Assembly: GCA_030770425.1 (NCBI GenBank)
Contig: JASJFT010000108.1
Coordinates: 62,001 to 126,000, forward strand
Direction: 5' to 3'
DNA from: Darksidea phi
Lineage: Eukaryota; Ascomycota; Dothideomycetes; Pleosporales; Lentitheciaceae
DNA length: 64,000 bases
A program made the position numbers and the translations under genes. The notes beneath the pieces are model-generated. The model had not been told where the DNA came from and did no database searches. It saw only the letters and a program-made list of their open reading frames with translations. Each line of letters opens with the position of its first letter. Position 1 is the stretch's first letter. Positions 10,135-19,962 of this stretch are shown piece by piece.

Positions 10135-10850
10135 TTAGGCCTCCTTCTCAGCAGATCCGAGTACCACCCACCCATCTTCGTCATATGTACTAGTTGCCAT
10201 ACAGCCGGGACAGTTTGCGTGATCGCAGTCGGTCGGCTTTGTGACGTCGTACTCCTCCCATGTGATGACTTCTATTTCCTCACTCTCACCCATTGCCACA
10301 TCTTCGTCTTTCTTTGGCTCCACCTGTTGCTCAGATATTGCGTCAGTAACTAGAATTTTGGTCATGTTCTCGGACGGTGCTGTCTCAATCTGTGGCGCAT
10401 CCTCCGTGTTGGCCTCCTTCAGACTCACAATCTTATTCACCGTTACCGTATCAATTTTTGGGCCAGTCCCACTGACAGTCACTCCAACCTTCTTGAACCT
10501 CCCCGGCGGTGGTGGCAACTGATCCCCAATCCTCTTGAACCGCGGCGGCAAACCAGGCATCTTGCCCCCATCTCCAATCGTTATATTTCGCATGTCAAGG
10601 GGGCCTTTGTTCGGGCGGTTGCTGCCTTCGCCTTCGTTAGCGGCTGTGAGCTTCTTCATTTCGGCGAGGCGTTGACGATGGGTGTGGTCGTAGGAACTAA
10701 GGTGATTCTCATAGTCGACTTGGCGCGGGTAGCCTTTTTCGCAGATGTCGCAGTTGAATACATTGACAGCATTCGGGAGAGGGTGGTTTCGCTGGGTTGA
10801 TCTTCAGTCGAGGCACTTGGTGATGCAGCAGGGAGTTTTACCGGAGGCAT
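10135..10850 (-). CDS. C2H2 zinc-finger protein, 221 aa, two exons
   Basis: I place a 9-nt first exon (10842-10850, MPP), a 50-nt intron (10792-10841, gtaaaa...cccag) and exon 2 at 10135-10791. The join makes MPPRNHPLPNAVNVFNCDIC continuous with the finger, whereas the exon-2 frame has a stop just upstream of the acceptor. The finger is C17, C20, H33, H39 (C-x2-C-x12-H-x5-H), followed by THRQRLAEMKK. This matches the U1-like or GPATCH8/ZNF804-type finger seen in RNA-associated proteins. The remainder is low complexity with PPRFKRIGDQLPPPPGRFKK repeats, an acidic region, and a C-terminal CDHANCPGC cluster. A nuclear RNA-related role is likely but unproven. The tiny first exon is the least certain part. 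Confidence 0.7.
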
Positions 10851-11130
10851 CTTGGATATGGCGTGAGCCTTATTGATAGTATTCGAGGAGTGCCACACGA
10901 AAAGAACCTAGCTGCTTCATGTGTCAGCGATCCGAAGCAAGCTGGCGGTTGCTGGAAGAAGCAATGTCATGGTATTTGAGGCTCAAGAGAGTGCATGCAG
11001 CTAATCGCGGGACACGGGCCTCGGTCATGCACAGACCGTCGACCGCTCCGTCGAATCAACGTCATTCCGATGGTGCAACAACGAAAGTCAGCATCGCAAC
11101 ACGTCCCCACAGCCCTCCAGGAGCGCAAAC

Positions 11131-12117
11131 ATGGCCGAGAGAGACACCAAACCGCCTTTGGTAGCAGATGAAGAGAGCGGGGTCATGGGTCTGACTGAGG
11201 TGGAGCCTTCACCTGTGGAAGAAACGCCCGTCGAGTTCAAAGAGGGATACTTTCCGGCCTCGTCGCCGCCATCATCGACGAGGACCTCGACGCTGGGGCT
11301 AGGGAACCATGGACCGGCATACTACCGTACGTTTCTCATATGCTCACCGAACGTCTTGGTCTCCAATTGATATCATCATATAGTTTCTCGCGTGCAGAAA
11401 TACTCCTCCTACGCCTTTACCGTCTTCGCTTCCTTCCACGTCGCAAACACGGCCCTAATACCACTCCTCACACGATCCGTACCCGAAAGCAACCGCTATC
11501 TCCTCCTCACCCGACCGTACTATCAATCGTCCCTCACCGAACCTCTACTCGTAGCGCTACCACTTATTGCGCACGTGTCATCAGGCATCGCGTTGCGTTT
11601 TTACCGAAGACGACAGGCACTGCAACGATATGGTGCAGAGACACAGACAGACCGGAAAACAATACCCTGGCCAGCCCTTAGTGGCACAAGCGCACTTGGA
11701 TTCGCTCTGATCCCATTAGCTGGGTTCCACGCTTGGACAACGAGGATACTACCAACGTATATGCATGGAGACAACTCAATGATCAGTCTCTCCTACATCA
11801 GCCACGGCTTTTTCTTGAAGCCTCTTGTATCGTTTGCTGGCTTCACTGCATTGGTTGGAGTGGGCGCATGGCATTTCGCGTGGGGGTGGGCGAAGTGGTT
11901 GAATCTGACGCCGCCACAAGTGAACGAGAGAGAGTCAAAGAGGCATTTAATCAAAAAGAGGAGATGGTACGCTATCAACGGCATATCGACGGTGCTTGCA
12001 GGGCTATGGCTAGCAGGTGGTTTAGGCATAGTGGGACGAGGCGGCAAGACGGGAGGCTGGATAGGAAGGGAGTTTGACGAGTTGTACAATGCCATGCCAT
12101 TGAGCAGGTTTATCTAG
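11131..12117 (+). CDS. Mcp1-like mitochondrial membrane protein, 309 aa, two exons
   Basis: Resembles the Mcp1/DUF1691 family, outer-mitochondrial-membrane proteins which in yeast recruit Vps13 for lipid transfer. Exon 1 is 11131-11326, the intron 11327-11383 (57 nt, gtacgt...tag) and exon 2 11384-12117; the join gives GPAYYLSRVQKYSSYAFTVF. The N-terminal 60 residues are acidic, proline-rich and hydrophilic. After that come about five hydrophobic segments, including the twin family motifs SSYAFTVFASFHVANTALIP and FALIPLAGFHAW, each with the conserved His of this repeat. The C-terminus has GLGIVGRGGKTGGWIGREFD. The stop lies only 11 bases from the convergent alpha-glucosidase stop. Family membership is probable; Vps13 partnership is known only in yeast. 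Confidence 0.75.
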
Positions 12118-12128
12118 CTACGATACCC

Positions 12129-13886
12129 CTAGTAGTTGATGTAAAGTCGTCCCTCGTACGGTTGTAGAGTGTTCAGTGTCGTCTTGGGATACGAACTGAC
12201 TAGGAGCTTCATATCCCCCGCCGAGGGTATTGGTTGCGCCCTGGTAGTGAAGTTGACAGCCACCAAAGCCATCTTTTCTTGGAAATGCTTCCGGTACACA
12301 AACGTACTCAGGTTCTCAGGGTCAAGCAGCTCGAAAGAGCCGTACACGAAGACATCACTGTGCTGCTTCCGTAACCGCAACATGCGCCTGTAGAAAGACA
12401 GCACGCTATCAACATCCTTTTCTTGGGCCTCAGCGTTGATCTCCGTATACAAATCATGCGCCCGCATCCATGGTTTTCCCGTTGAAAAGCCGCCGTTTGC
12501 ACTCCTGTCCCACTGGAAAGGTAGTCTGGAATGGTCGCGCGCCATCAACTGCAGGCCATGCAGGATTCGCTCTTTCCGCGTTGGATCGGTCCCTTCTTCT
12601 GCTAACCGCACAGCTTCTTTCCAGTAGTTCTGCGATTCAACGTCCTTGTACTCTTCAATGCTCCACTCCTTCGGCGCGTTTATCATCCCAATCTCCTGGC
12701 CTTGGTACAGAAACCATGTCCCTGTCTGTGCTGCGAAGCAAAGCGCCAGCATCTTCGCGCTCTTTTCTCGCCATTCGGGAGCATCATGGCCGAATCGGGA
12801 CACGCTCCTTCCATTATCGTGATTCTCGTTGAAAACCGTCGTCCATCCATCCGTACCTTCAATGAAGGTCTGCCACTTCTCAACAATCCGCTTCATCTCC
12901 GGCAGCTTCCAGTCGGTAAAATCATATTTGCTGTCGCAACCAGGAGGTCCCTGGCCGAGATGCGTTATGTCGAATTGGAAGATCATATCTAGTTCCTTTT
13001 CTCGCGCACTCACGTACTCCAACACGCCCTTTGGGTCTGGTGTCATCGAGAGTTCACCCACGGTGACCACAGGTAGCCCATCATACGTCTTGTATTTTGA
13101 GAGTACCTCGGTGTTCATCTCCTTGATGAATTCGTGTATACGCGGTCCATTGCACCAGAACTGCGCTGCGGGCTGCACGACACTTGTTGGATCGACTATC
13201 GGCGCGTCCTGAAAGTCAATGTGCTTTGAATATTTGTTCACGGTATCCACGCGGAACCCGTCAATGCCCTTATCGAGCCAGAACCGCATTGCCGAGTCGT
13301 ATATCGCTCGTCGACACTCCTCGTTCTCCCAATTCATATCAGGCTGAGATTTATCGTACAGGTGAAGATAATACTCTTGTGTCTGCTCGTCCCACGTCCA
13401 CGTCCCACCAGCAAAGTAACTCCGCCAGTTTGTCGGCGGCATCCGGGTTCCATGCTCATTGTACCTCGGAGGCCTCCAGAAATACCAATCCCGCTTTGGA
13501 TTATCTTTCGAGCTTCGACTCTCTCTAAACCACGCATGTTGGTCGCTCGTATGGTTTACCACCAAATCAAGGATCAACTTCATGCAATTCGCATGGCAGG
13601 CCTCAATAAGCTTTTCGACATCTTCGACGGTTCCATACGGAGCATATACGTCTTCATAGTTTGAGACATCGTACCCCATGTCGACCTGAGGAGAGTCAAA
13701 CATGGGTGACAGCCATACTACGTCGACGCCGAGAGACGCGATGTATGGGACCTTTTCGATGATACCGGGGATGTCGCCCCAGCCGTCGCCATTACTGTCT
13801 TTGAAAGAGGCGGGATAGATCTGGTAGAAGGTTGCTTCTTTCCACCAGACGCGGTTGTGGAGGAGAGGGTCTGTGTGCGGAGACAT
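12129..13886 (-). CDS. Alpha-glucosidase (maltase type, GH13), 585 aa
   Basis: Hydrolyses maltose and related alpha-glucosides to glucose. No signal peptide, so cytosolic, consistent with sugar import by the neighbouring permease. The frame is open 35 codons further upstream but without an ATG; the first ATG is at 13886 (MSPHTDPLL), which fits homologues. Domain A of GH13 is complete: WWKEATFYQIYPASFKDSNG, DLVVNHTSDQH, GFRVDTVN with nucleophile D214, VTVGELS with acid/base E278, and ENHDNGR with D357. The residue after the nucleophile is Thr; in yeast enzymes Thr here marks maltase (alpha-1,4) and Val marks isomaltase (alpha-1,6), so maltase activity is the better guess. Divergent from the sugar permease at 14546. 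No introns. Confidence 0.9.
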   Translation of the reverse strand: MSPHTDPLLHNRVWWKEATFYQIYPASFKDSNGDGWGDIPGIIEKVPYIASLGVDVVWLSPMFDSPQVDMGYDVSNYEDVYAPYGTVEDVEKLIEACHANCMKLILDLVVNHTSDQHAWFRESRSSKDNPKRDWYFWRPPRYNEHGTRMPPTNWRSYFAGGTWTWDEQTQEYYLHLYDKSQPDMNWENEECRRAIYDSAMRFWLDKGIDGFRVDTVNKYSKHIDFQDAPIVDPTSVVQPAAQFWCNGPRIHEFIKEMNTEVLSKYKTYDGLPVVTVGELSMTPDPKGVLEYVSAREKELDMIFQFDITHLGQGPPGCDSKYDFTDWKLPEMKRIVEKWQTFIEGTDGWTTVFNENHDNGRSVSRFGHDAPEWREKSAKMLALCFAAQTGTWFLYQGQEIGMINAPKEWSIEEYKDVESQNYWKEAVRLAEEGTDPTRKERILHGLQLMARDHSRLPFQWDRSANGGFSTGKPWMRAHDLYTEINAEAQEKDVDSVLSFYRRMLRLRKQHSDVFVYGSFELLDPENLSTFVYRKHFQEKMALVAVNFTTRAQPIPSAGDMKLLVSSYPKTTLNTLQPYEGRLYINY

Positions 13887-14545
13887 TCCTAATAAATCGA
13901 AGCGAGTACTTCCAATAATATGACGGCGAAAGAAGAGTGGATTCCTGAAGAAATTCAGCCTATGAAGGAATAACCGCTTGAAGACACTCAAGCTCCGCGA
14001 TCCACTACACCATAAGAAGGGATGAAGTTGTTCATACGACTACGCAGACCAAGATATATCTTTCTTCCCATGTACCCATCGGTTCGACCTCGTTAATTAC
14101 AGATGTACTATTACCTGCATCGAGCTCTTCTTTGTTGCCATGCCCGGGTATATTGGGATTACCCGAGTCACGGCCGACCCCGCAAAATTCGATTCCCCCG
14201 ACTAGACACCGACTTAGAACCGACTTGGCTCATCTTGTTCTTTGAATTCCTAGCCAAGTTGGACGTTTGCTCCACTTCGGACCCTGCATATCTCCTGCCC
14301 GAGGAAACGATCAAGGCCTTGTGGACGTTCCCGCAATCTGTTCTTAGCATCGCCCATGCGATTTTGGGGAGATGCGGTACGTCGGTGGTGCTTTCGCTAA
14401 CCCGCAATCTGCGCGACAAAAGTAGCACATGTTCGGCAATGATCGTCCCCTGCTTCTGTTGGACGAGCAATGATGTATAAAGTCAGCACAGTGTCTGACA
14501 GGACTCTGCACCCTCACACCACCTTCTTTCTCCCCTTTCTTCCTC
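13887..14545. promoter_or_regulatory. Divergent promoter of the maltose module
   Basis: 659-base spacer between alpha-glucosidase and permease starts. A TATA box (TATAAA, 14476-14481) sits 65 bases before the permease ATG. CCCCGC at 14178-14183 fits the CreA consensus (SYGGRG on the other strand), and CGG-N5-CGG occurs near 14373. Carbon-catabolite control is plausible but not demonstrated. Open frames here are short and unlike proteins. Confidence 0.45.
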
Positions 14546-16304
14546 ATGTCTATCGTCAACATGGCAAAGAAGCACACTGAACGACCCATCGCTACTGACC
14601 TCTTTGCTCCCAATGAAGAAGCTCAACATGCTGCTACAGACGAGAAGCAGATGTCGCTGTCCCAGGCCATCAAACTATACCCCAAAGCAGTTGGATGGTC
14701 TGTAGTCCTGTCCAGTGCCTTGATCATGGAGGGCTATGATCTTGCGCTGTTGGGAAGTCTGTACGGGAGTCCACAGTTCAACGCGAAGTATGGAGTGCAG
14801 AATCCAGTTACGGGGAAGTGGAGTGTGCCTGCAAGCTGGCAAAGTGCACTGTAAGCTCATTGCGCCCGGTTCCATTAAAAAGGAGAAGAGACTGATGGAC
14901 TGAGTTAGATCGAATGGAGCACGAGCGGGCGAAGTTATCGGCCTCATCATTAACGGTTTCGTCAGTGAACGTTATGGGTATCGTAAGACCATGATCGGAG
15001 CTCTGGTGTCGATGACCGCCTTCATCTTCATTCTCTTTTTTGCTCCCAATGTTCAGACTTTGGTCATTGGAGAAGTGTTTTGTGGCATTCCATGGGGAAT
15101 GTTCCAAACACTCACGACCCAGTATGCCTCAGAAGTCAGCCCTGTGCGCCTGCGGCCAATTTTGACAACTTTTGTCAACATGTGAGTGTGACGTGCTTTG
15201 TATCCCGCATCAAAGCTGATTCATTTGCCAGGTGCTGGGTTATGGGCCAGTTCATCGCCTCCGGAGTGAACCGAGGCTGCGTCACTCGGAACGATCAGTG
15301 GGCTTACCGCATCCCTTTCGCCATCCAGTGGATCTGGCCAATCCCCATTATAATCGGCGTTGCGCTCGCTCCCGAGTCTCCGTGGTGGCATGTGCGCCGA
15401 GGTGATCGAGAAGGTGCGCGTGCTGCGTTACTTCGGCTCACTTCCCCTGAGAAGGATCCGAATTTCAACCCAGATGAGACAATTGCCATGATAGAGCATA
15501 CGAATGAGCTTGAGAAAGAGATGAGTGCCGGGACAAGGTGGATCGATTTGTTTCAAGGCACCGATCTACGCAGGACAGAGATTGTCTGCTTTGTCTGGGT
15601 TGCACAAACTATTTGCGGTACCAATATCATGGGTTACTTGTGAGTGATAATTCGCCGCTTCATCGAATTGGTTGTTGATGTGGAAAAGCGCGTACTTCAT
15701 GCAGAAAGCTGGTCTTCCTACCGTCCAGTCCTTCAACATGTCCATGATCTCGCTCGCTCTCGGTCTCATCGGGACCATGGGCTCCTGGTTTCTGATGCAG
15801 AAGTTTGGACGTCGCACAATTCACTTCTCGGGTGGATGTTCGCTCTTTATCATCTTGGTCTGCGTCGGCGCTGTCTCTTTCGCCGGCACGGAAACTTCGA
15901 ACTGGGTAATTGGCGCCATTCTCATCCTATTCGTATTCATTTACGACTTCACTATCGGTCCCGTCACATATTCAATTGTCTCCGAGATGTCTTCTACACG
16001 GCTTAAGGCTAAGACGATCGTGCTTGCTCGCGCTCTATACAATATTTCGAACATCGTTGTCAATGTCCTCACCAACTATCAGCTTGGCGAAGCGAACTGG
16101 AACTGGGGCGCAAAGACGGCTTTCTTTTGGGCAGGCACATGCGGCGTGGTTGTAGTATGGGTGTTCTTCAGGCTTCCTGAGCCGAAAGGCAGGACGTATG
16201 GAGAGTTAGATTTGCTCTTTGAGCAGAAGATTAGCGCACGGAAGTTCGCCACAACTCATATCAATCCGTATGGGAACAGTGTAAGCCAGAAGGAGACTAG
16301 TTAG
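14546..16304 (+). CDS. MFS alpha-glucoside/maltose permease, 533 aa, four exons
   Basis: Major-facilitator sugar:proton symporter of the yeast MAL-permease type, plasma membrane. Exons 14546-14850, 14909-15181, 15232-15639, 15689-16304; introns of 58, 50 and 49 nt, all GT...AG, and every join restores family sequence (SALSNGARAGEVIG, FVNMCWVMGQFI, NIMGYFAYFMQKAG). About 12 membrane segments. Diagnostic pieces are GYDLALLGSLYGSPQF in segment 1, ERYGYRKT between 2 and 3, PESPWWHVRRG before the central loop (variant of PESPRWL), GRRT, and the C-terminal PEPKGRTYGELD. A second in-frame ATG at 14561 is an alternative start. The divergent alpha-glucosidase makes a compact import-and-hydrolyse pair. 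Exact sugar specificity cannot be read from sequence. Confidence 0.9.
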
Positions 16305-16983
16305 CCAGCGTGGAAGGAGTGAGTGCAGTCTGAGATCACTTAGGGTAGTTAATACTTAATAAATCACACCTTCACCAGAGCATTCGAGTTGCGACCACTT
16401 CAGAGAAGAAGTAACGATATCTGATGCCTTCCTGGAACCATCGGGGACTGGTGTAGTTCTCGGTCGATGTCATAACTTCATATTGATTTAATTTGAAGAA
16501 CCGTCCCATCAGGTACTAGTAGACCGATTCTACGGCGGACTGTCAAGAGGTAAACGGATAAAATTTAAATAGAAACTAAAAATTGGTTTCTATTTATTTT
16601 GGTTTGTATAGTAGGAGTCTCTTTCACAAGGCCCGTATCGGATGAAGCTAGTGTTGGCTGCCCATTGGCCGACGTCAAGCGTTCCACCCTTTTCATGTAC
16701 AGGTTAAAATTTTAGTGCTAGTCTTCAGATGTATACAGTTGATTATTAGAGTACAAAACCCCCTTACAGTAGCATAGTTGCACAATGCAGCTTTCCTCAG
16801 GAGAAAAGAAAAGAAAGTAGGTGTCAAAGCCCTATCTCTATGTTTTCCATCTACATCTACCACTTATCCAAAGCTTCAAGTGAAGCCTCCGTATTAGGAT
16901 GGTAATGGCCAAGGATCTACTCCGTAGTTAAAGTATGTTTCGATTAATGAGATGACCTCCTTGTTGCGGTTTTGGCGTGGCAG
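16305..16983. other. Intergenic, holds a fold-back element
   Basis: Spacer after the permease. Apart from the inverted-repeat element at 16522-16643 I see no gene. Base composition turns AT-rich around 16555-16620. This marks the left edge of the accessory island. Confidence 0.4.
16522..16643. repeat. Short fold-back element (MITE-like), copy B
   Basis: Imperfect inverted repeat. The centre is a perfect 9-bp stem, AATAGAAAC / GTTTCTATT (16568-16594), and the outer arms are 16522-16550 and 16616-16643. The right arm core TCTCTTTCACAAGGCCCG matches the right arm of the element at 32179-32320 at 16 of 18 positions, so the two look like members of one small non-autonomous family. No clear target-site duplication was found. 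Confidence 0.5.
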
Positions 16984-18114
16984 TCAACTGTCTGGTGTGT
17001 AATGTAGCGTCCTAACAGGCATGCAGCCACCACTCACGCTCCCGATGTCGTTACAAGGCACGCTGGTGGCTAATCCTGCCGCCAAGGGCTGCGATCGTAT
17101 AGGGCTTGCCTTGCCGTTTCCACTATTCCGGATGGTAGGAGGAGTGATGGTAGTAGGAGTGATGGTAGTAGGAATGATGGTAGTAGGAGTGATGGCGGTG
17201 GGCCCCATATTAGTCGACTGTCCTGTGCGTACACCTAATGGATTCTTGGAGAAGCTAAGCCGGATGCCGCCTTTGGTACTATTATGTAATGGATGGCCGT
17301 AAAGGGCATTTAACGCCTTAGTAGCAAAAGAAACATCCTCGAATTCGACGAAGCACATAGGGCCATTCTGCTTAGTTCGGAAGCAGAGTCGCTTATATCC
17401 GTCTTGCTTAGAAAAGAGAGCCTTGAGCTCGTCCGCGGAAGCATCGCTAGGTAAATTTCCGACGTACAAGGTATTACATGGCGGGTTCCGGTCCGCTAGG
17501 TTAACAGGAGGATAAGAAGGGCTAGTAAAATGCTGCTGATACTGGTGGTAGCTACCGCCGCCTTGGGTACAGTTCCTAGCAATGTGACCCCGCTTGCCGC
17601 ACTTGTAGCATTCCTGGCCACCACCACCGCCCACGGGCGCGGCACCGCCGTCCTTGGTGCATTCGCGGCTGATGTGACCAGTATCACCGCAGTGGTAGCA
17701 GGGGGGGTTCAGCCCGAGATTATTCAACGTAGACGGAATGGTATGGAGGGGCATAGCAGAGAAGGCCGGAGACTGCATTGTGGCAGCAGAACGGATGGAT
17801 GCGTAATTTCGCATCAGCGGAGGATCCTGGACCATTTCAACGATAAGAGGCGCATCGTTCGAGGCGTTGCGCTTGCCATTCAGGAGATCGCGCGCCTCCT
17901 TTGCGCCTTCTAAGGAGCGGAATTGGGCGATGGCGGATGCGAAGCCCTTATCCTCAGGGTATTTCGATGCCCAAACCAATTCACAATCAATGAGGTCTTT
18001 CACAAAAAGGAGCATGCTTCGCAGTGTGTCCTGGCTGGCGCTGCTGGAAAGTTTACGCATGAGGATCGTGTGCATGGATTTCATGTCGGACGCGCTCATC
18101 GCCGGCTCGTTCAT
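16984..18114 (-). CDS. Whi3-like RNA-binding protein with two inserted zinc knuckles, 376 aa
   Basis: The N-terminal half-domain (about 14-95, [17 protein letters not shown]...LIVEM) and the C-terminal RRM (about 214-290, RNP2 TLYVGNL, RNP1 GPMCFVEF, then [19 protein letters not shown]) are those of Whi3-type cell-cycle RNA-binding proteins. Between them, where Whi3 proteins carry a long low-complexity linker, this protein has two CCHC knuckles (C139-C142-H147-C152 and C169-C172-H177-C182) separated by a Gly-rich linker, as in Gis2/CNBP. The C-terminus holds TTITP repeats. ATG at 18114 gives a free-standing start, but the frame is open upstream to an excellent splice acceptor (branch ctaac, cccag ending 18145), so the real 5' end is probably an exon further up. 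It could be a functional chimera or a decaying copy. Confidence 0.7.
   Translation of the reverse strand: MNEPAMSASDMKSMHTILMRKLSSSASQDTLRSMLLFVKDLIDCELVWASKYPEDKGFASAIAQFRSLEGAKEARDLLNGKRNASNDAPLIVEMVQDPPLMRNYASIRSAATMQSPAFSAMPLHTIPSTLNNLGLNPPCYHCGDTGHISRECTKDGGAAPVGGGGGQECYKCGKRGHIARNCTQGGGSYHQYQQHFTSPSYPPVNLADRNPPCNTLYVGNLPSDASADELKALFSKQDGYKRLCFRTKQNGPMCFVEFEDVSFATKALNALYGHPLHNSTKGGIRLSFSKNPLGVRTGQSTNMGPTAITPTTIIPTTITPTTITPPTIRNSGNGKASPIRSQPLAAGLATSVPCNDIGSVSGGCMPVRTLHYTPDS
17135..17196 (-). repeat. Coding 15-bp minisatellite
   Basis: About four tandem copies of a 15-bp unit (plus strand: gtaggagtgatggta) inside the C-terminus of the Whi3-like gene. They encode a five-residue unit close to TTITP. 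The unit length keeps the reading frame, so copy number could vary without breaking the protein. Confidence 0.7.
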
Positions 18115-18182
18115 GGAAGAGGCGGGCAGAGGTGAAAAGGTAACCTGGGACAAATAGTTAGGAGTTAATGTTATATCAGAGT

Positions 18183-19650
18183 CTACATTGTTCGTACCTT
18201 TTTGCCATGTCGCGTTTCTAAGTCAGCGAAGATTGCCTCTCCAGATACCACATAAGCAGTCCCAGTCCCTGGATTTCCGCCAATTATGTGGCCATAGAAG
18301 CTGCCGCTGGAGAAGTCCACAACCACGGCGCCACAGTCGCCTTTTTCTAGCGTACCACTGAAATGTCCGATATACACCTTCTCAAGGTAGGTGCTCCCTG
18401 GCAGGCGAATATAAGTAAGAGCGGGCTCGAGCTTTCTATCCAACAAGCCGGACGACGAGGTAGCTGCTAGAACGTGGACGGGGCTCTTAAGGGCTAAGCT
18501 GCCGATACTCGAAATATCCAAGAATCGCGGAGCCTCTGTCAAAGTTTTACGTGCGAACAATTGGTTGGTAGCGAATATGTTATCATTTGTAATTTCAACC
18601 AAGCCATAATCCAGGCCATCTTTTGAACCTGAAAGTATTACTTTGCCGATGATATCGTTCGGACCCAGCAGAGGGACTGGATAATGCGGTTTCGTGTTAT
18701 TTGGAGTCTGTAGCGATGGGAAATTGCTGGGATTCGGTACCGATGCTGTTGGCTCAGCTGGGCTCTGTAGAGTTGAAGCGCTTGTGCCTTCTCCCGACGA
18801 TGACGAATGTGAGGAGACATCTCCATCGTCGAGGCCGTCGCCTGAGCTTCGACTTGCAATGCTCAGCATCTCCTCCTCTTCCCCATCTAGGGCTCTTCCT
18901 CCGTGTCGCTGAGCCCATCGAAGTCGCACTCTAAGTCCTCAGGATCCGAAACCCGGGGATCATCAGTGCTCGTCAAAGGCGCTTCGGTGCTCTTGGAGGT
19001 TCGAAAGGATGCCCTGCAGTCAGGAGATATCGTTTTGTTCCGGAATAGAGCACTAGACCCGCTGTCGCCTTGATACTTTGGACCTTAGAGTCTTCCACAA
19101 CGTGCGATACGAAAATACTGGTTCCAGGGCAGAGGTACTGTGGGGATGAAGACAAGTACACTGCAGTATCCGATTTCTTCATATTGTGAGAGGGAACTCT
19201 TTCGTCGGTATATCGCACGGGGGTAAAGTGTTACAGCACAGGCTCTCCGGGAGCGACTGCGCTTACGCCTAATCGGAATCCCGCGAACCTTTCATCTTGC
19301 ATGATTAAGCTCTCGTCGAGGAGCTCCCTCGCATTCCGACGTGTGGCCTTGTCGTTGCAGATGATGAAGAGATGTGGTGCCGCCGAATCCTCCGTTTTTC
19401 CAATCATATATAACGAAAGCTGCACCGCGTATGTGTCGGACACAAGGCAGCTGCCTAGATACTTAGTCGCGGCTGGTGCGAGCTCCTCTTCGAAGAGCTT
19501 CGATGCTGGACCGATCGCTTCCCAGCAGAGATATCCTTTGCGCAGTGTTATGAAGCTCTTTGTGCTCCCAACAGACTCTTTTGGGTTCGGCCAGGGATGA
19601 AGGGGCCTTCGTGATTTGAACAGCGACTTGAGCGAGGCTGGCGTTTTCAT
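18183..19650 (-). pseudogene. Broken trypsin-fold protein of an expanded ascomycete family
   Basis: Three open segments in order form one protein-like whole. The first (19650-19234) is an N-terminal domain with APHLFIICNDKATRRNAREL. After an in-frame TAA (19231-19233), the same frame continues with ATAGLVLYSGTKRYLLTAGHPF, which contains the presumed catalytic His. The frame then shifts near 18991 into an acidic linker and shifts again near 18890 into the segment 18183-18929, which has DYGLVEI (presumed Asp) and GDCGAVVVDFSSGSFYGHIIGG. GDCG places Cys where trypsin-fold enzymes have the nucleophilic Ser. The stop and two shifts make a pseudogene likely. The family is recalled from other ascomycetes and is uncharacterised. 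The last segment ends at a possible splice donor (AAAAAG|gtacga, donor at 18198) that would join in phase to the Whi3-like frame. Confidence 0.55.
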
Positions 19651-19962
19651 CGTGTGGTCCAAGTCATCCGAGCATCAAAAGACGACCCAGAAACTCAATG
19701 AATAGACACATGGGAGAATAATGATTCAACGGGCTATAACAATCGTGAAAGTGTAGTAGTTCATCGTTGAACTCTTTAAACTGATGTTGAAGAACTGAGC
19801 GAGCCATAGGGTGGGCTACCCATCGCGAGTTAAGTGGAGCTGCGTTCCGCATGCACCATTTGAAAGGCTGTGCTCATCGGTGGATGTTCTTGCCAATAAG
19901 CGAGAGTACGCCGTGTTTTCTTCTGCTGCGAACCTGGCGTTGATCCAATAGTAAGCGAACAC

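Noticed and set aside
13887..13991. N-terminal extension of the alpha-glucosidase
   Set aside because: The frame is open but contains no ATG, and homologues begin near MSPH; not translated unless spliced from further upstream.
14089..14105. GGTTCGA-like B-box suggesting a tRNA
   Set aside because: No matching A box or foldable acceptor stem around it; no tRNA found elsewhere either.
18183..18929. Last protease-like segment as an independent short gene
   Set aside because: It lacks an ATG near its start (opens with GTG) and the His-bearing part of the fold is upstream in other frames, so it is treated as part of the broken gene.
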